A stretch of 25,952 nt of DNA. It comes from Candidatus Omnitrophota bacterium. Its GTDB lineage: Bacteria > Omnitrophota > Koll11 > Zapsychrales > Aceulaceae. The translations under genes and the position numbers were made by a program. The DNA is taken from assembly GCA_029931885.1 (NCBI GenBank), contig JAOZRJ010000002.1, positions 1-25,952 on the forward strand, given 5' to 3'. The number at the start of each line of letters is the position of its first letter. Positions within the stretch are counted from its first letter, which is position 1. The notes under the pieces are model-generated. The model was not told the origin of the DNA, searched no databases, and was given only the letters and a program-made list of their open reading frames with translations. Positions 9,307 to 16,928 of this stretch are shown one piece after another.

Positions 9307-9918
9307 TTATTTTGTGATATCTTTTAACAATTCAGAAACTTGTGGATTTAAATATATGCTCAAATATTCTGTTAAGCTCTTGTCTGTAAATTCAAAAGAA
9401 GATTTTCCTTTGTCAAAACTAACTGTAAATCCTGCCCCAATACCCTCGGATGCCTTAATTTCAATCTTCTTTTTCACCTCTGCTTGCAGCTTTGCCATTA
9501 TACCTTTTGAAACAACATCAAAATCTTTCTTGTTTAAGCTAACTTCTATCTTCGTACCAGATGCTGAAGCAATAGAATCTTTGGCGATTGACTTAATAAC
9601 TTGTGCCATAGCTTCTGGAGTTAACGACTGTTTAATTTCCTGAGAAATAATTTTCTGTAAAATATCTTGAATTTGTGCCCGAAGATCAAGAAGCACATCG
9701 CGCGCAGAATGGATCACGGATGTTTTTCCGCCTTGCTCCATTCTTTCAACTTCTTTCTTCGCTTTCTCTAAAATAGCCGCAGCTTGTTTTTCTGCCTTCT
9801 GAATTATTTCTTCGGCCTGTTTTTTTGTCTGAGATTCAATCTCTAAACTTTTTTGTTCAGCGGCCTGAAAACCTTCCTGCTTAATTTTATCAATCAACTC
9901 TTGAACTTGTCTTGCCAT
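9307..9918 (-). CDS. atpE: V-type ATP synthase subunit E (peripheral stalk)
   Basis: 203 residues. The first 90 or so form a long Lys/Glu/Gln-rich coiled-coil helix (QAEEIIQKAEKQAAAILEKA) typical of the peripheral stalk. A globular alpha/beta C-terminal domain binds the top of the A/B head. The ribosome site GGAGAAAG lies just before ATG 9918. It is the first gene of the ATPase block, 53 nt after pyrF, with no terminator seen between them, so read-through from the pyr operon is possible. No separate G/H stalk subunit is encoded nearby. Confidence 0.9.
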   Translation of the reverse strand: MARQVQELIDKIKQEGFQAAEQKSLEIESQTKKQAEEIIQKAEKQAAAILEKAKKEVERMEQGGKTSVIHSARDVLLDLRAQIQDILQKIISQEIKQSLTPEAMAQVIKSIAKDSIASASGTKIEVSLNKKDFDVVSKGIMAKLQAEVKKKIEIKASEGIGAGFTVSFDKGKSSFEFTDKSLTEYLSIYLNPQVSELLKDITK

Positions 9919-9971
9919 GGCTTTCTCCTAAATAGTAATTAGAATATAAATATTTTAAATAATTAAAACTT

Positions 9972-10700
9972 CTAAATTTCTTTTAATATTTTCTTTGCAG
10001 ATGCCAATGGATCATCTGACTGGATTATTGGACGTCCGACCACCAAATAGTTGCTTCCGCTTGACACAGCTAAAGAAGGTGTAGCAACACGCTTTTGGTC
10101 TCCAACTTTACTATCCGTCGGCCGAATGCCTGGAGTCACAATAACAAAATCTTTTCCAAGCTTTTTACGAATCAATGAGGCTTCATGAACCGAAGCTACA
10201 ACGCCACCTAAGCCCGCTTCTTTAGCTAAAAAAGCTCGCTCCAACACAAGATTTTGTATGTTATCCTTATTCTCTTCGCTTGTCAAGACTGTTATCCCTA
10301 GGCCTAGAGGCTTACGAACACGAAGTTTTTGAGAAGTTTTTTCTGCAGACTGAACAGCAGCTTTTAGCATTTCCTTGCCGCCAGAAACATGCACTGTATA
10401 CATTAAGATACTCTTCTGGTCACCTTTATTAGCATCAGCATGCCCAGATGGATTAAGGCCAACAGCCGAACGAACAGCATTTGCCACTGTGTTAGGAATA
10501 TCATGATATTTCAGATCCAAAAAAACTTCTTTACCTCTTGCTTGTACAAACCGTACAGCCACGGGCCCGCACAAGGTAAAAAGATGACTTCCTACTTTAA
10601 AAATGTCGACAACCGGGGACAATAAATCGATAAGGCGTCGAGCTTCTTCGAACGTTTCAACATCTAGAGCCACAATAAGTTTTGCTTTTTGTTTTTTCAT
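9972..10700 (-). CDS. pyrF: Orotidine 5'-phosphate decarboxylase
   Basis: Catalyses the last step of de novo UMP synthesis, OMP to UMP plus CO2. 242 residues, TIM barrel. Visible motifs: LIVALDVETFEEA at the N-terminus; the catalytic Lys-Asp array in FLDLKYHDIPNTV (DxKxxDI); VHVSGGKEML; IVTPGIRP for phosphate binding; and YLVVGRPI near the end. The start is one nt after the pyrD stop (TGA-T-ATG). It is the last pyr gene of the operon. Confidence 0.96.
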   Translation of the reverse strand: MKKQKAKLIVALDVETFEEARRLIDLLSPVVDIFKVGSHLFTLCGPVAVRFVQARGKEVFLDLKYHDIPNTVANAVRSAVGLNPSGHADANKGDQKSILMYTVHVSGGKEMLKAAVQSAEKTSQKLRVRKPLGLGITVLTSEENKDNIQNLVLERAFLAKEAGLGGVVASVHEASLIRKKLGKDFVIVTPGIRPTDSKVGDQKRVATPSLAVSSGSNYLVVGRPIIQSDDPLASAKKILKEI

Positions 10701-10701
10701 A

Positions 10702-11610
10702 TCAAATAATTAAACTCCCAATAATTTCCTTAATATCATTTATCTTATTTTTTCTCATATATTGTTTAATGCCGTCAAGAACTTCTAAAGGGGCTTTTGG
10801 ATTAATAAAATTCGCCGTGCCAACCGCTACCATACTTGCTCCAGCAATGAGAAACTCCAATGCATCCCTCGCACTCATTATGCCTCCCATGGCCACGATA
10901 GGAATCTTAACGCTTTGCGCAACATCATAAACCATTTTGACAGCAATGGGCCTAATAGCAGGACCGCTTAAGCCCCCTGTAACATTACCTAAAATTGGTC
11001 TTCGCTTATCAATATCAATAGCCATCGCCATAAATGTATTTATAAGACTAACGGCATCAGCTCCTGCGCCCTCTGCCGCCTTGGCAATTTCACAAATATC
11101 TGTAACGTTAGGAGATAATTTTGCGATAACCGGCTTATTTAAATTCTTTTTAACTATGCCGACAAGCCGAGCTGTTGCTTTAGAATTTTGAGCAATTAAC
11201 TTTTTATTCTTTAAGTTAGGACAGGAAAGATTTAACTCAATTGCTCTAATAAATTTTATGCCATTTAATCGTTTTACTAAATCGAGAAATTCTTTTTCAG
11301 AGGATCCGGAAATACTCACGATCAAAGGAACGCCGAGCTTTTTAAAAATTGGCAATTTTTCTTTAACAAAAGAATCACATCCTAAGTTCTCAATACCAAT
11401 AGCATTGATCATTCCACATGGCGTTTCAACAATCCTAGGAGAAGGATTCCCTTGACGAGCATCAAGCGTAATTGTCTTAGGAACAATTGCGCCCAACTTC
11501 TTAACATCACTTACCTTATAATATTTTTCTAAATAACCAAATGTTCCCGATGCAACCGTAACCGGGTTCTTAAAAGTTGCTGCTGCAATTTTAACTGAAA
11601 GATTTATCAT
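10702..11610 (-). CDS. pyrD: Dihydroorotate dehydrogenase B, catalytic subunit
   Basis: 302 residues, FMN-binding TIM barrel of class 1B. Motifs: NPVTVASGTFGY at the N-terminus; NAIGIENLG for substrate; IELNLSCPN with the catalytic Cys; KLSPNVTDI; SLINTFMAMAIDI; and GNVTGGLSGPAIRP followed by VAMGGI for the FMN phosphate. A pyrK gene in the same operon supports the NAD-linked PyrDK heterotetramer rather than the quinone-linked class 2 enzyme. It starts four nt after the permease gene. Confidence 0.96.
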   Translation of the reverse strand: MINLSVKIAAATFKNPVTVASGTFGYLEKYYKVSDVKKLGAIVPKTITLDARQGNPSPRIVETPCGMINAIGIENLGCDSFVKEKLPIFKKLGVPLIVSISGSSEKEFLDLVKRLNGIKFIRAIELNLSCPNLKNKKLIAQNSKATARLVGIVKKNLNKPVIAKLSPNVTDICEIAKAAEGAGADAVSLINTFMAMAIDIDKRRPILGNVTGGLSGPAIRPIAVKMVYDVAQSVKIPIVAMGGIMSARDALEFLIAGASMVAVGTANFINPKAPLEVLDGIKQYMRKNKINDIKEIIGSLII

Positions 11611-11614
11611 TGTA

Positions 11615-11974
11615 TTATTTTAAAAAAATCATTTTAAGCCCAAGAAAAACTAAAAAAATCCCAAATGCCCTTTTTAACTGATGACCGGGAAGAGCCTGGG
11701 TCAAGTCCGCCCCGAAATACGCGCCAAAAACAAATCCAAGGGCTATAAAAATCGCAATCGTCCAATTCACGTGTCCTGCTTGATAATATCGCAAAACAGC
11801 CAAAATGCCAATAGGCGGAAGCAAAATCGCCAAACAAGTCCCTTGCGCTTGATGCTGAGTTAACCCAAATAAATAAACTAACGCCGGAATCATAATTGCT
11901 CCACCGCCAATTCCAAAAAGACCACTAAAAAGACCGCCTATCAACCCAACAAGAAGATACTGAATCTGTGGCAT
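11615..11974 (-). CDS. Half-size TauE/SafE (TSUP, DUF81) family permease
   Basis: A 119-residue membrane protein with about four TM segments. The GLFSGLFGIGGGAIMIPAL motif is the N-terminal signature of TSUP permeases, which move sulfite, sulfoacetate and other small organic anions. Typical family members have about 250 residues built from two such halves. This one ends after a single half with a proper stop and good spacing to pyrD, so it looks like a natural half-size form that would have to dimerise. It sits between pyrK and pyrD, and transport of a pyrimidine-pathway anion is only a guess from position. Confidence 0.8.
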   Translation of the reverse strand: MPQIQYLLVGLIGGLFSGLFGIGGGAIMIPALVYLFGLTQHQAQGTCLAILLPPIGILAVLRYYQAGHVNWTIAIFIALGFVFGAYFGADLTQALPGHQLKRAFGIFLVFLGLKMIFLK

Positions 11975-11988
11975 AACTTTCTCCCGTC

Positions 11989-12759
11989 TTAAAAAATAAC
12001 CTCATTTAAATTAAAAACTGGCCCATCGTGACAAACAGTTTTATATCCTGATGTTGTCATCGTAGAGCATCCCAAACACGTTCCAATCCCACAAGCCATA
12101 ACTTCTTCTAAAGATGCCTGGCCTTCTAGAGTATGCTTTCTCGCAAATTGCTGAACAGCTGCCATCATCGGCTTTGGGCCACATGTATAAATAAAGGTTC
12201 CCTCGTCTTTATCCTTTATTTTTGAAAAAAGTTTGGAAACTCTTCCTTTGACACCAAGACTTCCGTCATCTGTAGCGATGTACACATCACACCCATTTGC
12301 TTTAAATTCTTTTGTATTCATAATATGATGTTTTGTCCTTCCGCCATAAAGAAGCACCACATTATATTTCTTAACTTTTAAAAAATCCGACAAAGCTAAA
12401 AATGGCGCAACGCCAACTCCCCCTGCGATCATCACAACTTGTTTTGTCCCTTTTGAAGGCAAAGAAAAAGGTGTTCCAAGAGGGCCAACGCAATCAATCT
12501 TACTTCCAGGTCTTTTTTCTGAAAGCATTTGTGTTCCTTCTCCGACGACCTCATAAAGAATCTCTACAGATTGCTTGGCCCGTAAAATACTGAACGGCCT
12601 TCGAAAGAATGGTTTTTGTTTATCTACAATACGCAAATGAACAAACTGGCCAGGAAAGATCTTTCCTATGCTCTTATTTCCTTTTAAAAATAATCTAAAA
12701 AACCGATCACTTACTTTTCGGTTTTCTAGAATCTCACATATATTTTGATTTTTAATCAT
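11989..12759 (-). CDS. pyrK: Dihydroorotate dehydrogenase electron transfer subunit (FAD/2Fe-2S)
   Basis: 256 residues. It passes electrons from the PyrD FMN through a 2Fe-2S cluster and FAD to NAD+. FAD domain: RRPFSI and GEGTQMLSEKRPGSKIDCVGPLG. NAD domain: MIAGGVGVAPFLAL and IYTCGPKPMM. The cluster is bound by four Cys near the C-terminus spaced CX4CX2CX11C (CGIGTCLGCSTMTTSGYKTVC region). ATG 12759 overlaps the stop of the methyltransferase gene by four bases. Confidence 0.95.
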   Translation of the reverse strand: MIKNQNICEILENRKVSDRFFRLFLKGNKSIGKIFPGQFVHLRIVDKQKPFFRRPFSILRAKQSVEILYEVVGEGTQMLSEKRPGSKIDCVGPLGTPFSLPSKGTKQVVMIAGGVGVAPFLALSDFLKVKKYNVVLLYGGRTKHHIMNTKEFKANGCDVYIATDDGSLGVKGRVSKLFSKIKDKDEGTFIYTCGPKPMMAAVQQFARKHTLEGQASLEEVMACGIGTCLGCSTMTTSGYKTVCHDGPVFNLNEVIF

Positions 12760-13436
12760 TTTGTTTTCTTTTTATACAAAATCACAAGACTAACGGCAAA
12801 CGCTAGCGATGCAAAAACCGCAATAGATACTGTGTGGCTAATATTTATATAATGAAAAATAACTTGCTGCTGAAACGTCTCAAGAAAAATACCTAAAAGC
12901 GGCCACCAGAAAAGACCCCTTTTTTCTTTTGTATTCCAAGTTGTTTCCTCCGGGAAAGTTTCCTTAAATTTTAATTTCCTTAAACTTTGGATCTTCGGAA
13001 AAAGCCGAGGAACTTTCTTGCAATATTTCTGATATTCCCCACCAAAGAGATTCTTTAAATGATCCTCTTCTTTAATCATTTCTTTATTAAATCTTGCATA
13101 AAATCCAAGAGCAAAAATGAATAACGTCCACCACGGCCAAACAATAAGTATAAATCCTGCTCCGAGTAAAAAACTTCCCAAGTACATCGGATTACGCACA
13201 AGTTGATAAGGACCGTCAACAACAAGACCATGGCCCTTTTTTGAAAATTCTTTTTTATATCCCCGAGACGCCATGCGAAAAAACACACCTAAAAGAATTG
13301 TTAAAAAACCCAAATAATCAAGAACATTGTCGCCGGAAATACTTCTTGAATAAAGTCCTGGAAAGAAATAAAGCACTCCTGTCAAAATAATAATTGAAGA
13401 TAAAATGAGACTATCAACTTGAACGCGTTTTTTCAT
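12756..13436 (-). CDS. Isoprenylcysteine carboxyl methyltransferase-like membrane protein
   Basis: 226 residues, five to six TM segments. The core carries the ICMT/PEMT-like SAM-site signature: VDGPYQLVRNPMYLGSFLLGAG followed by EEDHLKNLFGGEYQKYCKKVPRLFP. An extra C-terminal part of about 75 residues has two more hydrophobic segments. These proteins methylate lipids or small molecules in bacteria; no substrate can be assigned. It lies inside the pyr operon, overlapping pyrK by four bases, and has no known role in pyrimidine synthesis. Confidence 0.8.
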   Translation of the reverse strand: MKKRVQVDSLILSSIIILTGVLYFFPGLYSRSISGDNVLDYLGFLTILLGVFFRMASRGYKKEFSKKGHGLVVDGPYQLVRNPMYLGSFLLGAGFILIVWPWWTLFIFALGFYARFNKEMIKEEDHLKNLFGGEYQKYCKKVPRLFPKIQSLRKLKFKETFPEETTWNTKEKRGLFWWPLLGIFLETFQQQVIFHYINISHTVSIAVFASLAFAVSLVILYKKKTK

Positions 13437-13442
13437 ATATAC

Positions 13443-13922
13443 TTAACTCCTCTTTAATTTAATATCTTTAATGCACTGCTTTATCTTATCCTTTGCGTCA
13501 GCAATGCCTACTGTAGGAATCATACCATTAATATTCCATTCGCCAAGATCAATAACAAGTTTTTTAAAAACTATCCCATAACAAATTTCAGTATTTGTTC
13601 CATGGCTTCCGGGAAGAGCAACAATAATATCCGCAGAACAAGCTACGATACAATTACGCGAATATCCTATAGAAGTTGGCAAAGCTATATCTATAAAAGG
13701 ATTTGCATCACACTTTTCCTTCCCTGGAAGAAGGCCAATTGTCAATCCTCCTGCCTCTTTCGCCCCTCTTGCAGCACTTTCCATCACTCCACCAAGACCA
13801 CCACAAACCAAAACTGCCTCCATCTCTGCAATAAATTTACCTATTTCGTGGGCAAGTTGCTCCACTTCCTTATTTGCATCATGTCCACCAATAATTGAAA
13901 TAGTTATTTTCTGATTCTTCAT
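13443..13922 (-). CDS. LOG-like (SLOG superfamily, TIGR00725 type) nucleotide-binding protein
   Basis: 159 residues, Rossmann-like fold. It has an N-terminal ISIIGGHDAN strand-loop, VCGGLGGVMESAARGAKEAGG, a GYSRN motif and VALPGSHGTNTEI, which corresponds to the GGxGTxxE phosphate-binding loop of LOG/lysine-decarboxylase-like proteins (here PGSHGT). Family members either bind or hydrolyse nucleotide monophosphates. Placement directly after pyrC makes a pyrimidine nucleotide ligand plausible, but this is inference. It is five nt downstream of pyrC. Confidence 0.8.
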   Translation of the reverse strand: MKNQKITISIIGGHDANKEVEQLAHEIGKFIAEMEAVLVCGGLGGVMESAARGAKEAGGLTIGLLPGKEKCDANPFIDIALPTSIGYSRNCIVACSADIIVALPGSHGTNTEICYGIVFKKLVIDLGEWNINGMIPTVGIADAKDKIKQCIKDIKLKRS

Positions 13923-13927
13923 AAATC

Positions 13928-15205
13928 TTATTTAGCTTGATACACAACTTTTCCACCGCAAATAGTGGTATCAACTGCTCCCTTAAATTTAAACCCAATA
14001 AAAGGTGAATTCTTTGACTTTGATATAATTTGTTCCTTTTCAAAAACCCATTCCTTATCTTGGTCAACAATAATAATATCAGCATCTTTACTTTCAGCAA
14101 TTTCCCCTTTATTAGCAAGCCCTATAATCTTTGCTGGCGCACTAGACATCTTTTCAACCAAGCTCCCCCAAGAAAGAATTTTAGCATTCACAAGCTCTCT
14201 TATGGCCAAGCTTAAAGCTGTCTCAAAGCCAATCATTCCTACCGGAGCCCTGTCAAACTCCAACTCTTTTTCTTCGCGTGTATGCGGTGCATGATCCGTA
14301 GAAATATTATCAATCGTTCCATCTTTTAAAGCTTGTTTAATTGCCTCAACATCTTGTTGTGTTTTTAAAGGAGGATTGACTTTTGTACTTGTATTAAAAC
14401 TTTCTACAGCATCCTCTGTTAACGAAAAATGATGCGGGCAAACTTCTGCCGTGATTTTAACACCTTGTGACTTAGCAAATCGAATCAACTCTAAAGAACG
14501 TTTTGAGCTAATATGGCAAAAATGAATTCTTGTCTTTAGATATCGTACAAGCTCGATATCCCTTGCAACAATAATTGACTCAGAAATATCCGGGGTGCCA
14601 ACAAGCCCTAACGCCGTCGACTGAATACCTTCATTCATGAACCCCTTACTAAGAGTCGGATCTTCACAATGCTCCATAATCAGAATATCAGCCATTTCTG
14701 CATATTCTAATGCATGGCGCATCAGCTGGCTATTCACAACAGATTCTCCATCGTCGGAAAGAGCAAGGCATCCGGAACTTTTAAGCTCAAAAATATCTGT
14801 AAGATCTTCTCCTTTTTGTCCTCTGGTAACCGCGCCAACAGGAAAAACATTAACTAACCCAACTCTTTTTGCTTCTTTTAATATGCCTTCTATAACTTTT
14901 GCATTATCAATCACAGGGTCGGTGTTTGGCATACATAAAATAGTTGTAAAACCTCCTTTAGCCGCAGACTTCGACCCTGTTTCAATAGTTTCTTTATGTT
15001 CTGCACCAGGTTCTCTTAGGTGACAATGCAAATCAATCAACCCAGGGAGCACAAGCTTATCCTTCGCGTCAACTATCTGATGGCTACCATTAGAAATTTT
15101 TGAAGCGACCTTTTGAATTATCCCTTTTTCAATTAAAATATCTTGAGATTCTTTAGAAATCCCTTTTGTCGTAACAATAATGGCGTTTTTTATAAGCAAT
15201 GACAT
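13928..15205 (-). CDS. pyrC: Dihydroorotase (type I)
   Basis: 425 residues, amidohydrolase fold. It cyclises carbamoyl-aspartate to dihydroorotate. Metal ligands: DLHCHLREPG (HxH), HFCHISS and CPHHFSLTED histidines, and STDHAPHT (Asp). CLALSDDGESV has an Asp at the position that is a carboxylated Lys in other dihydroorotases, as in type I enzymes such as that of Aquifex, which works with aspartate carbamoyltransferase. ATG 15205 follows the pyrB stop by one nt, consistent with tight coupling. Confidence 0.96.
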   Translation of the reverse strand: MSLLIKNAIIVTTKGISKESQDILIEKGIIQKVASKISNGSHQIVDAKDKLVLPGLIDLHCHLREPGAEHKETIETGSKSAAKGGFTTILCMPNTDPVIDNAKVIEGILKEAKRVGLVNVFPVGAVTRGQKGEDLTDIFELKSSGCLALSDDGESVVNSQLMRHALEYAEMADILIMEHCEDPTLSKGFMNEGIQSTALGLVGTPDISESIIVARDIELVRYLKTRIHFCHISSKRSLELIRFAKSQGVKITAEVCPHHFSLTEDAVESFNTSTKVNPPLKTQQDVEAIKQALKDGTIDNISTDHAPHTREEKELEFDRAPVGMIGFETALSLAIRELVNAKILSWGSLVEKMSSAPAKIIGLANKGEIAESKDADIIIVDQDKEWVFEKEQIISKSKNSPFIGFKFKGAVDTTICGGKVVYQAK

Positions 15206-15206
15206 A

Positions 15207-16157
15207 TTAATCCTCTTTTTCTATCAGTCCTTTATCTTTTTTTCCTAGAAGCAAATATAAAACAGCCATACGAACAGCCACTCCATTCGTAACCTGTTCC
15301 AAGATAACAGAATTCTCTCCGTCGGCAACATCAGCAGATAGCTCAATACCTCTGTTAACAGGCCCAGGATGCATAACAACAACATCTTTTTTTGCTTTTT
15401 TTAATTTCTCTTTTGTTAACCCAAACAGCTTTGTATATTCTCGAATAGATGGAAGATACTTTTCATCTTGTCTCTCTTTTTGAAGCCTTAAAAACATCAG
15501 GACATCAGACTCTTTTAAAACATCTTCTAATTTATAAGTTACCTTAACTCCTTGTGCCTCAATTCCGATAGGAATCAATGTAGACGGCCCACAAAGCGTA
15601 ACTTTTGCACCTAATTTTATTAAACCACAAATATTTGACCGTGCAACACGTGAATGTAAAATATCACCGACAATAGCAATCTTTAGTCCATCAATCTTTC
15701 CCAACTTTTCTTTAATCGTAAACATATCTAAGAGTGCCTGAGTCGGATGCGCACGGCAGCCATCTCCAGCATTGATAATGCCCGGAGCCAAGGCATCTGC
15801 CAAAACCTTTGGAACACCTGCGCTTTTATGCCGCACAACAATCATGTCGACATTCATCGCTTCAATGTTCTTTGCCATATCTAAAATAGTCTCGCCCTTG
15901 GTCAAAGAACTGGCACTCACACTAATATTTAAAGTATCAGCAGAAAGTCTTTTCGCCGCAAGCTCAAAAGAAACGCGTGTTCTTGTCGACGGTTCTGAAA
16001 AAAGCATAACAACTGTTTTTCCTCGAAGCGCAGGCACTTTCTTGATATCTCGAGTTGAAACTTCTTTAAATGATTTTGCAGTTTCTAAAACAAGCTCAAT
16101 ATCTTCCCGGGTCAAATCTTTTAAGTCTAATAAATTTCCCTGTTTCCAGCCGCTCAT
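15207..16157 (-). CDS. pyrB: Aspartate carbamoyltransferase, catalytic subunit
   Basis: 316 residues. It condenses carbamoyl phosphate and aspartate. Carbamoyl-phosphate loop [34 protein letters not shown] with the active-site Lys, [31 protein letters not shown], and [13 protein letters not shown]. No pyrI regulatory subunit is seen beside it, so control is probably through PyrR and the RNA leader rather than allosteric PyrI. It starts by ATGA overlap with pyrR. Confidence 0.97.
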   Translation of the reverse strand: MSGWKQGNLLDLKDLTREDIELVLETAKSFKEVSTRDIKKVPALRGKTVVMLFSEPSTRTRVSFELAAKRLSADTLNISVSASSLTKGETILDMAKNIEAMNVDMIVVRHKSAGVPKVLADALAPGIINAGDGCRAHPTQALLDMFTIKEKLGKIDGLKIAIVGDILHSRVARSNICGLIKLGAKVTLCGPSTLIPIGIEAQGVKVTYKLEDVLKESDVLMFLRLQKERQDEKYLPSIREYTKLFGLTKEKLKKAKKDVVVMHPGPVNRGIELSADVADGENSVILEQVTNGVAVRMAVLYLLLGKKDKGLIEKED

Positions 16158-16696
16158 TTTTGCCCTCTCTTTTCTACAACTACCTGATCCTCTTTTTCAT
16201 CTATTTCCTTTAACACAACTTCTACAGCCTGGTCTAAAGATGTAGGAATATTCTTTCCAACATAATCTGCTCGAATAGGCAGCTCCCGATGCCCACGGTC
16301 AACTAAGACCGCAAGTTGAATATTCGATGGCCTGCCAAAATCAATTAAGGCATCTAATGCCGCGCGAATCGTTCGTCCGGTAAATAATACATCATCAACC
16401 AAAATAATCTTTTTATCCGTAAGGTCAAAATCGATCAGCGTCTCTCTTAAAATAGGCTGCTTGTTCACAAGCGCTAAATCATCTCGATAAAGCGTAATAT
16501 CTAAAATCCCCAGAGGGACACAATAATCCTCAATTTGCTTAATACATGCTTGAATGCGCTCAGCTAAAATTGCTCCACGAGTACGAATACCGACAATGCA
16601 AAGATTTTCCTTTCCTCTATTTTTTTCTAAAATTTCATGGGAGATCCTTAAGATCGCCCTGCGAATTATTTCCTTATCCATAACTTTTGAGTCCAT
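16154..16696 (-). CDS. pyrR: Pyrimidine operon regulator PyrR / uracil phosphoribosyltransferase-like
   Basis: 180 residues from ATG 16696, chosen because GGAG (16709-16706) stands nine nt upstream. A longer frame from 16750 would run back into the terminator hairpin. It has the PRPP-binding loop [21 protein letters not shown], plus [14 protein letters not shown] and [10 protein letters not shown], all as in PyrR. PyrR binds UMP/UTP-dependently to a hairpin in pyr leader RNA and may salvage uracil. It is the first gene of the operon it likely controls; its target hairpin is visible in the leader at 16882-16912. Confidence 0.95.
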   Translation of the reverse strand: MDSKVMDKEIIRRAILRISHEILEKNRGKENLCIVGIRTRGAILAERIQACIKQIEDYCVPLGILDITLYRDDLALVNKQPILRETLIDFDLTDKKIILVDDVLFTGRTIRAALDALIDFGRPSNIQLAVLVDRGHRELPIRADYVGKNIPTSLDQAVEVVLKEIDEKEDQVVVEKRGQK

Positions 16697-16712
16697 TATA
16701 ATTGGCTCCGTT

Positions 16713-16874
16713 TTAAATTTTATAAAAAGAAACCCCAACACACTTCGCATGCGGGGTTAATTCGTACAGCGATTTATGAATCGCAAACGTTCCGTAAATC
16801 GCGTACTCATTAAAAAAAGCCCACCCCTTGCTTTTGAGAGGTGAACCTATAGAATTCTGGTGCTGCGTACTCAT
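16713..16874 (-). CDS. Candidate pyr operon leader peptide (53 codons)
   Basis: ATG 16874 is preceded by a strong ribosome site, AAGGAG (16885-16880), at five nt spacing. The 53-codon frame (begins [12 protein letters not shown], ends GVSFYKI) runs through a terminator-like hairpin with a U7 tract (codons 11-21), a long 12-bp hairpin, and a second intrinsic terminator (about codons 39-48). It stops at 16713, just before the pyrR ribosome site. The peptide has no recognisable domain. The arrangement resembles the pyrBI leader peptide of Escherichia coli, where a translating ribosome stops the terminator from forming. Expression is inferred from the start signals; a chance open frame of this length is possible but would not explain the ribosome site. 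Confidence 0.6.
   Translation of the reverse strand: MSTQHQNSIGSPLKSKGWAFFNEYAIYGTFAIHKSLYELTPHAKCVGVSFYKI
16724..16758 (-). terminator. pyr attenuator terminator T2
   Basis: On the - strand, AACCCC (16758-16753) pairs with GGGGTT (16736-16731). A weaker inner stem GCAT/GTGT adds to it, and it is followed by TTTCTTTTT. It lies 27 nt upstream of pyrR, before its ribosome site, so it is an attenuator rather than an operon-end terminator. The leader ORF runs right through it. Confidence 0.75.
16764..16806 (-). promoter_or_regulatory. Long hairpin between the two pyr leader terminators
   Basis: GTACGCGATTTA (16806-16795) pairs with TAAATCGC plus GTAC (16776-16769 and 16767-16764), a 12-bp stem with one bulged base. 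A competing inner hairpin GCGATT-CATA-AATCGC uses the same 3' arm. The alternative folds suggest a structural switch or pause element within the leader. Confidence 0.5.
16812..16846 (-). terminator. pyr leader hairpin T1 with U7 tract (terminator or UTP-sensitive pause)
   Basis: GTTCACCTCT (16846-16837) pairs with AGGGGTGGGC (16828-16819), ten base pairs including three G-U, with a CAAAAGCA loop. Seven T follow (16818-16812). It has the form of an intrinsic terminator. It could equally act as a hairpin-stabilised pause where RNA polymerase waits for UTP. Its 5' arm (ACCTCTC) can alternatively pair with GAGA...GGT of the PyrR hairpin, which would be an antiterminator. Confidence 0.65.
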
Positions 16875-16881
16875 CTTTTCT

Positions 16882-16912
16882 CCTTACCAATCTCTCAGGA
16901 TTAGCTTAAAGG
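16882..16912 (-). promoter_or_regulatory. PyrR-binding hairpin that covers the leader ribosome site
   Basis: On the - strand: CCTT (16912-16909), bulge TAA, GCTAATC (16905-16899), hexaloop CTGAGA (16898-16893), GATTGGT (16892-16886), AAGG (16885-16882). The loop fits the CNGNGA consensus of PyrR-binding loops, and the 5' bulge is also typical. The lower stem uses the AAGG of the AAGGAG ribosome site of the leader ORF, so PyrR binding should hide that site. Confidence 0.7.
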
Positions 16913-16928
16913 TTAAATCTGTTAAAAA

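Noticed and set aside
16697..16750. Longer start for pyrR at 16750
   Set aside because: It would place the start within the T2 terminator hairpin; the ATG at 16696 has a proper ribosome site and fits PyrR length.
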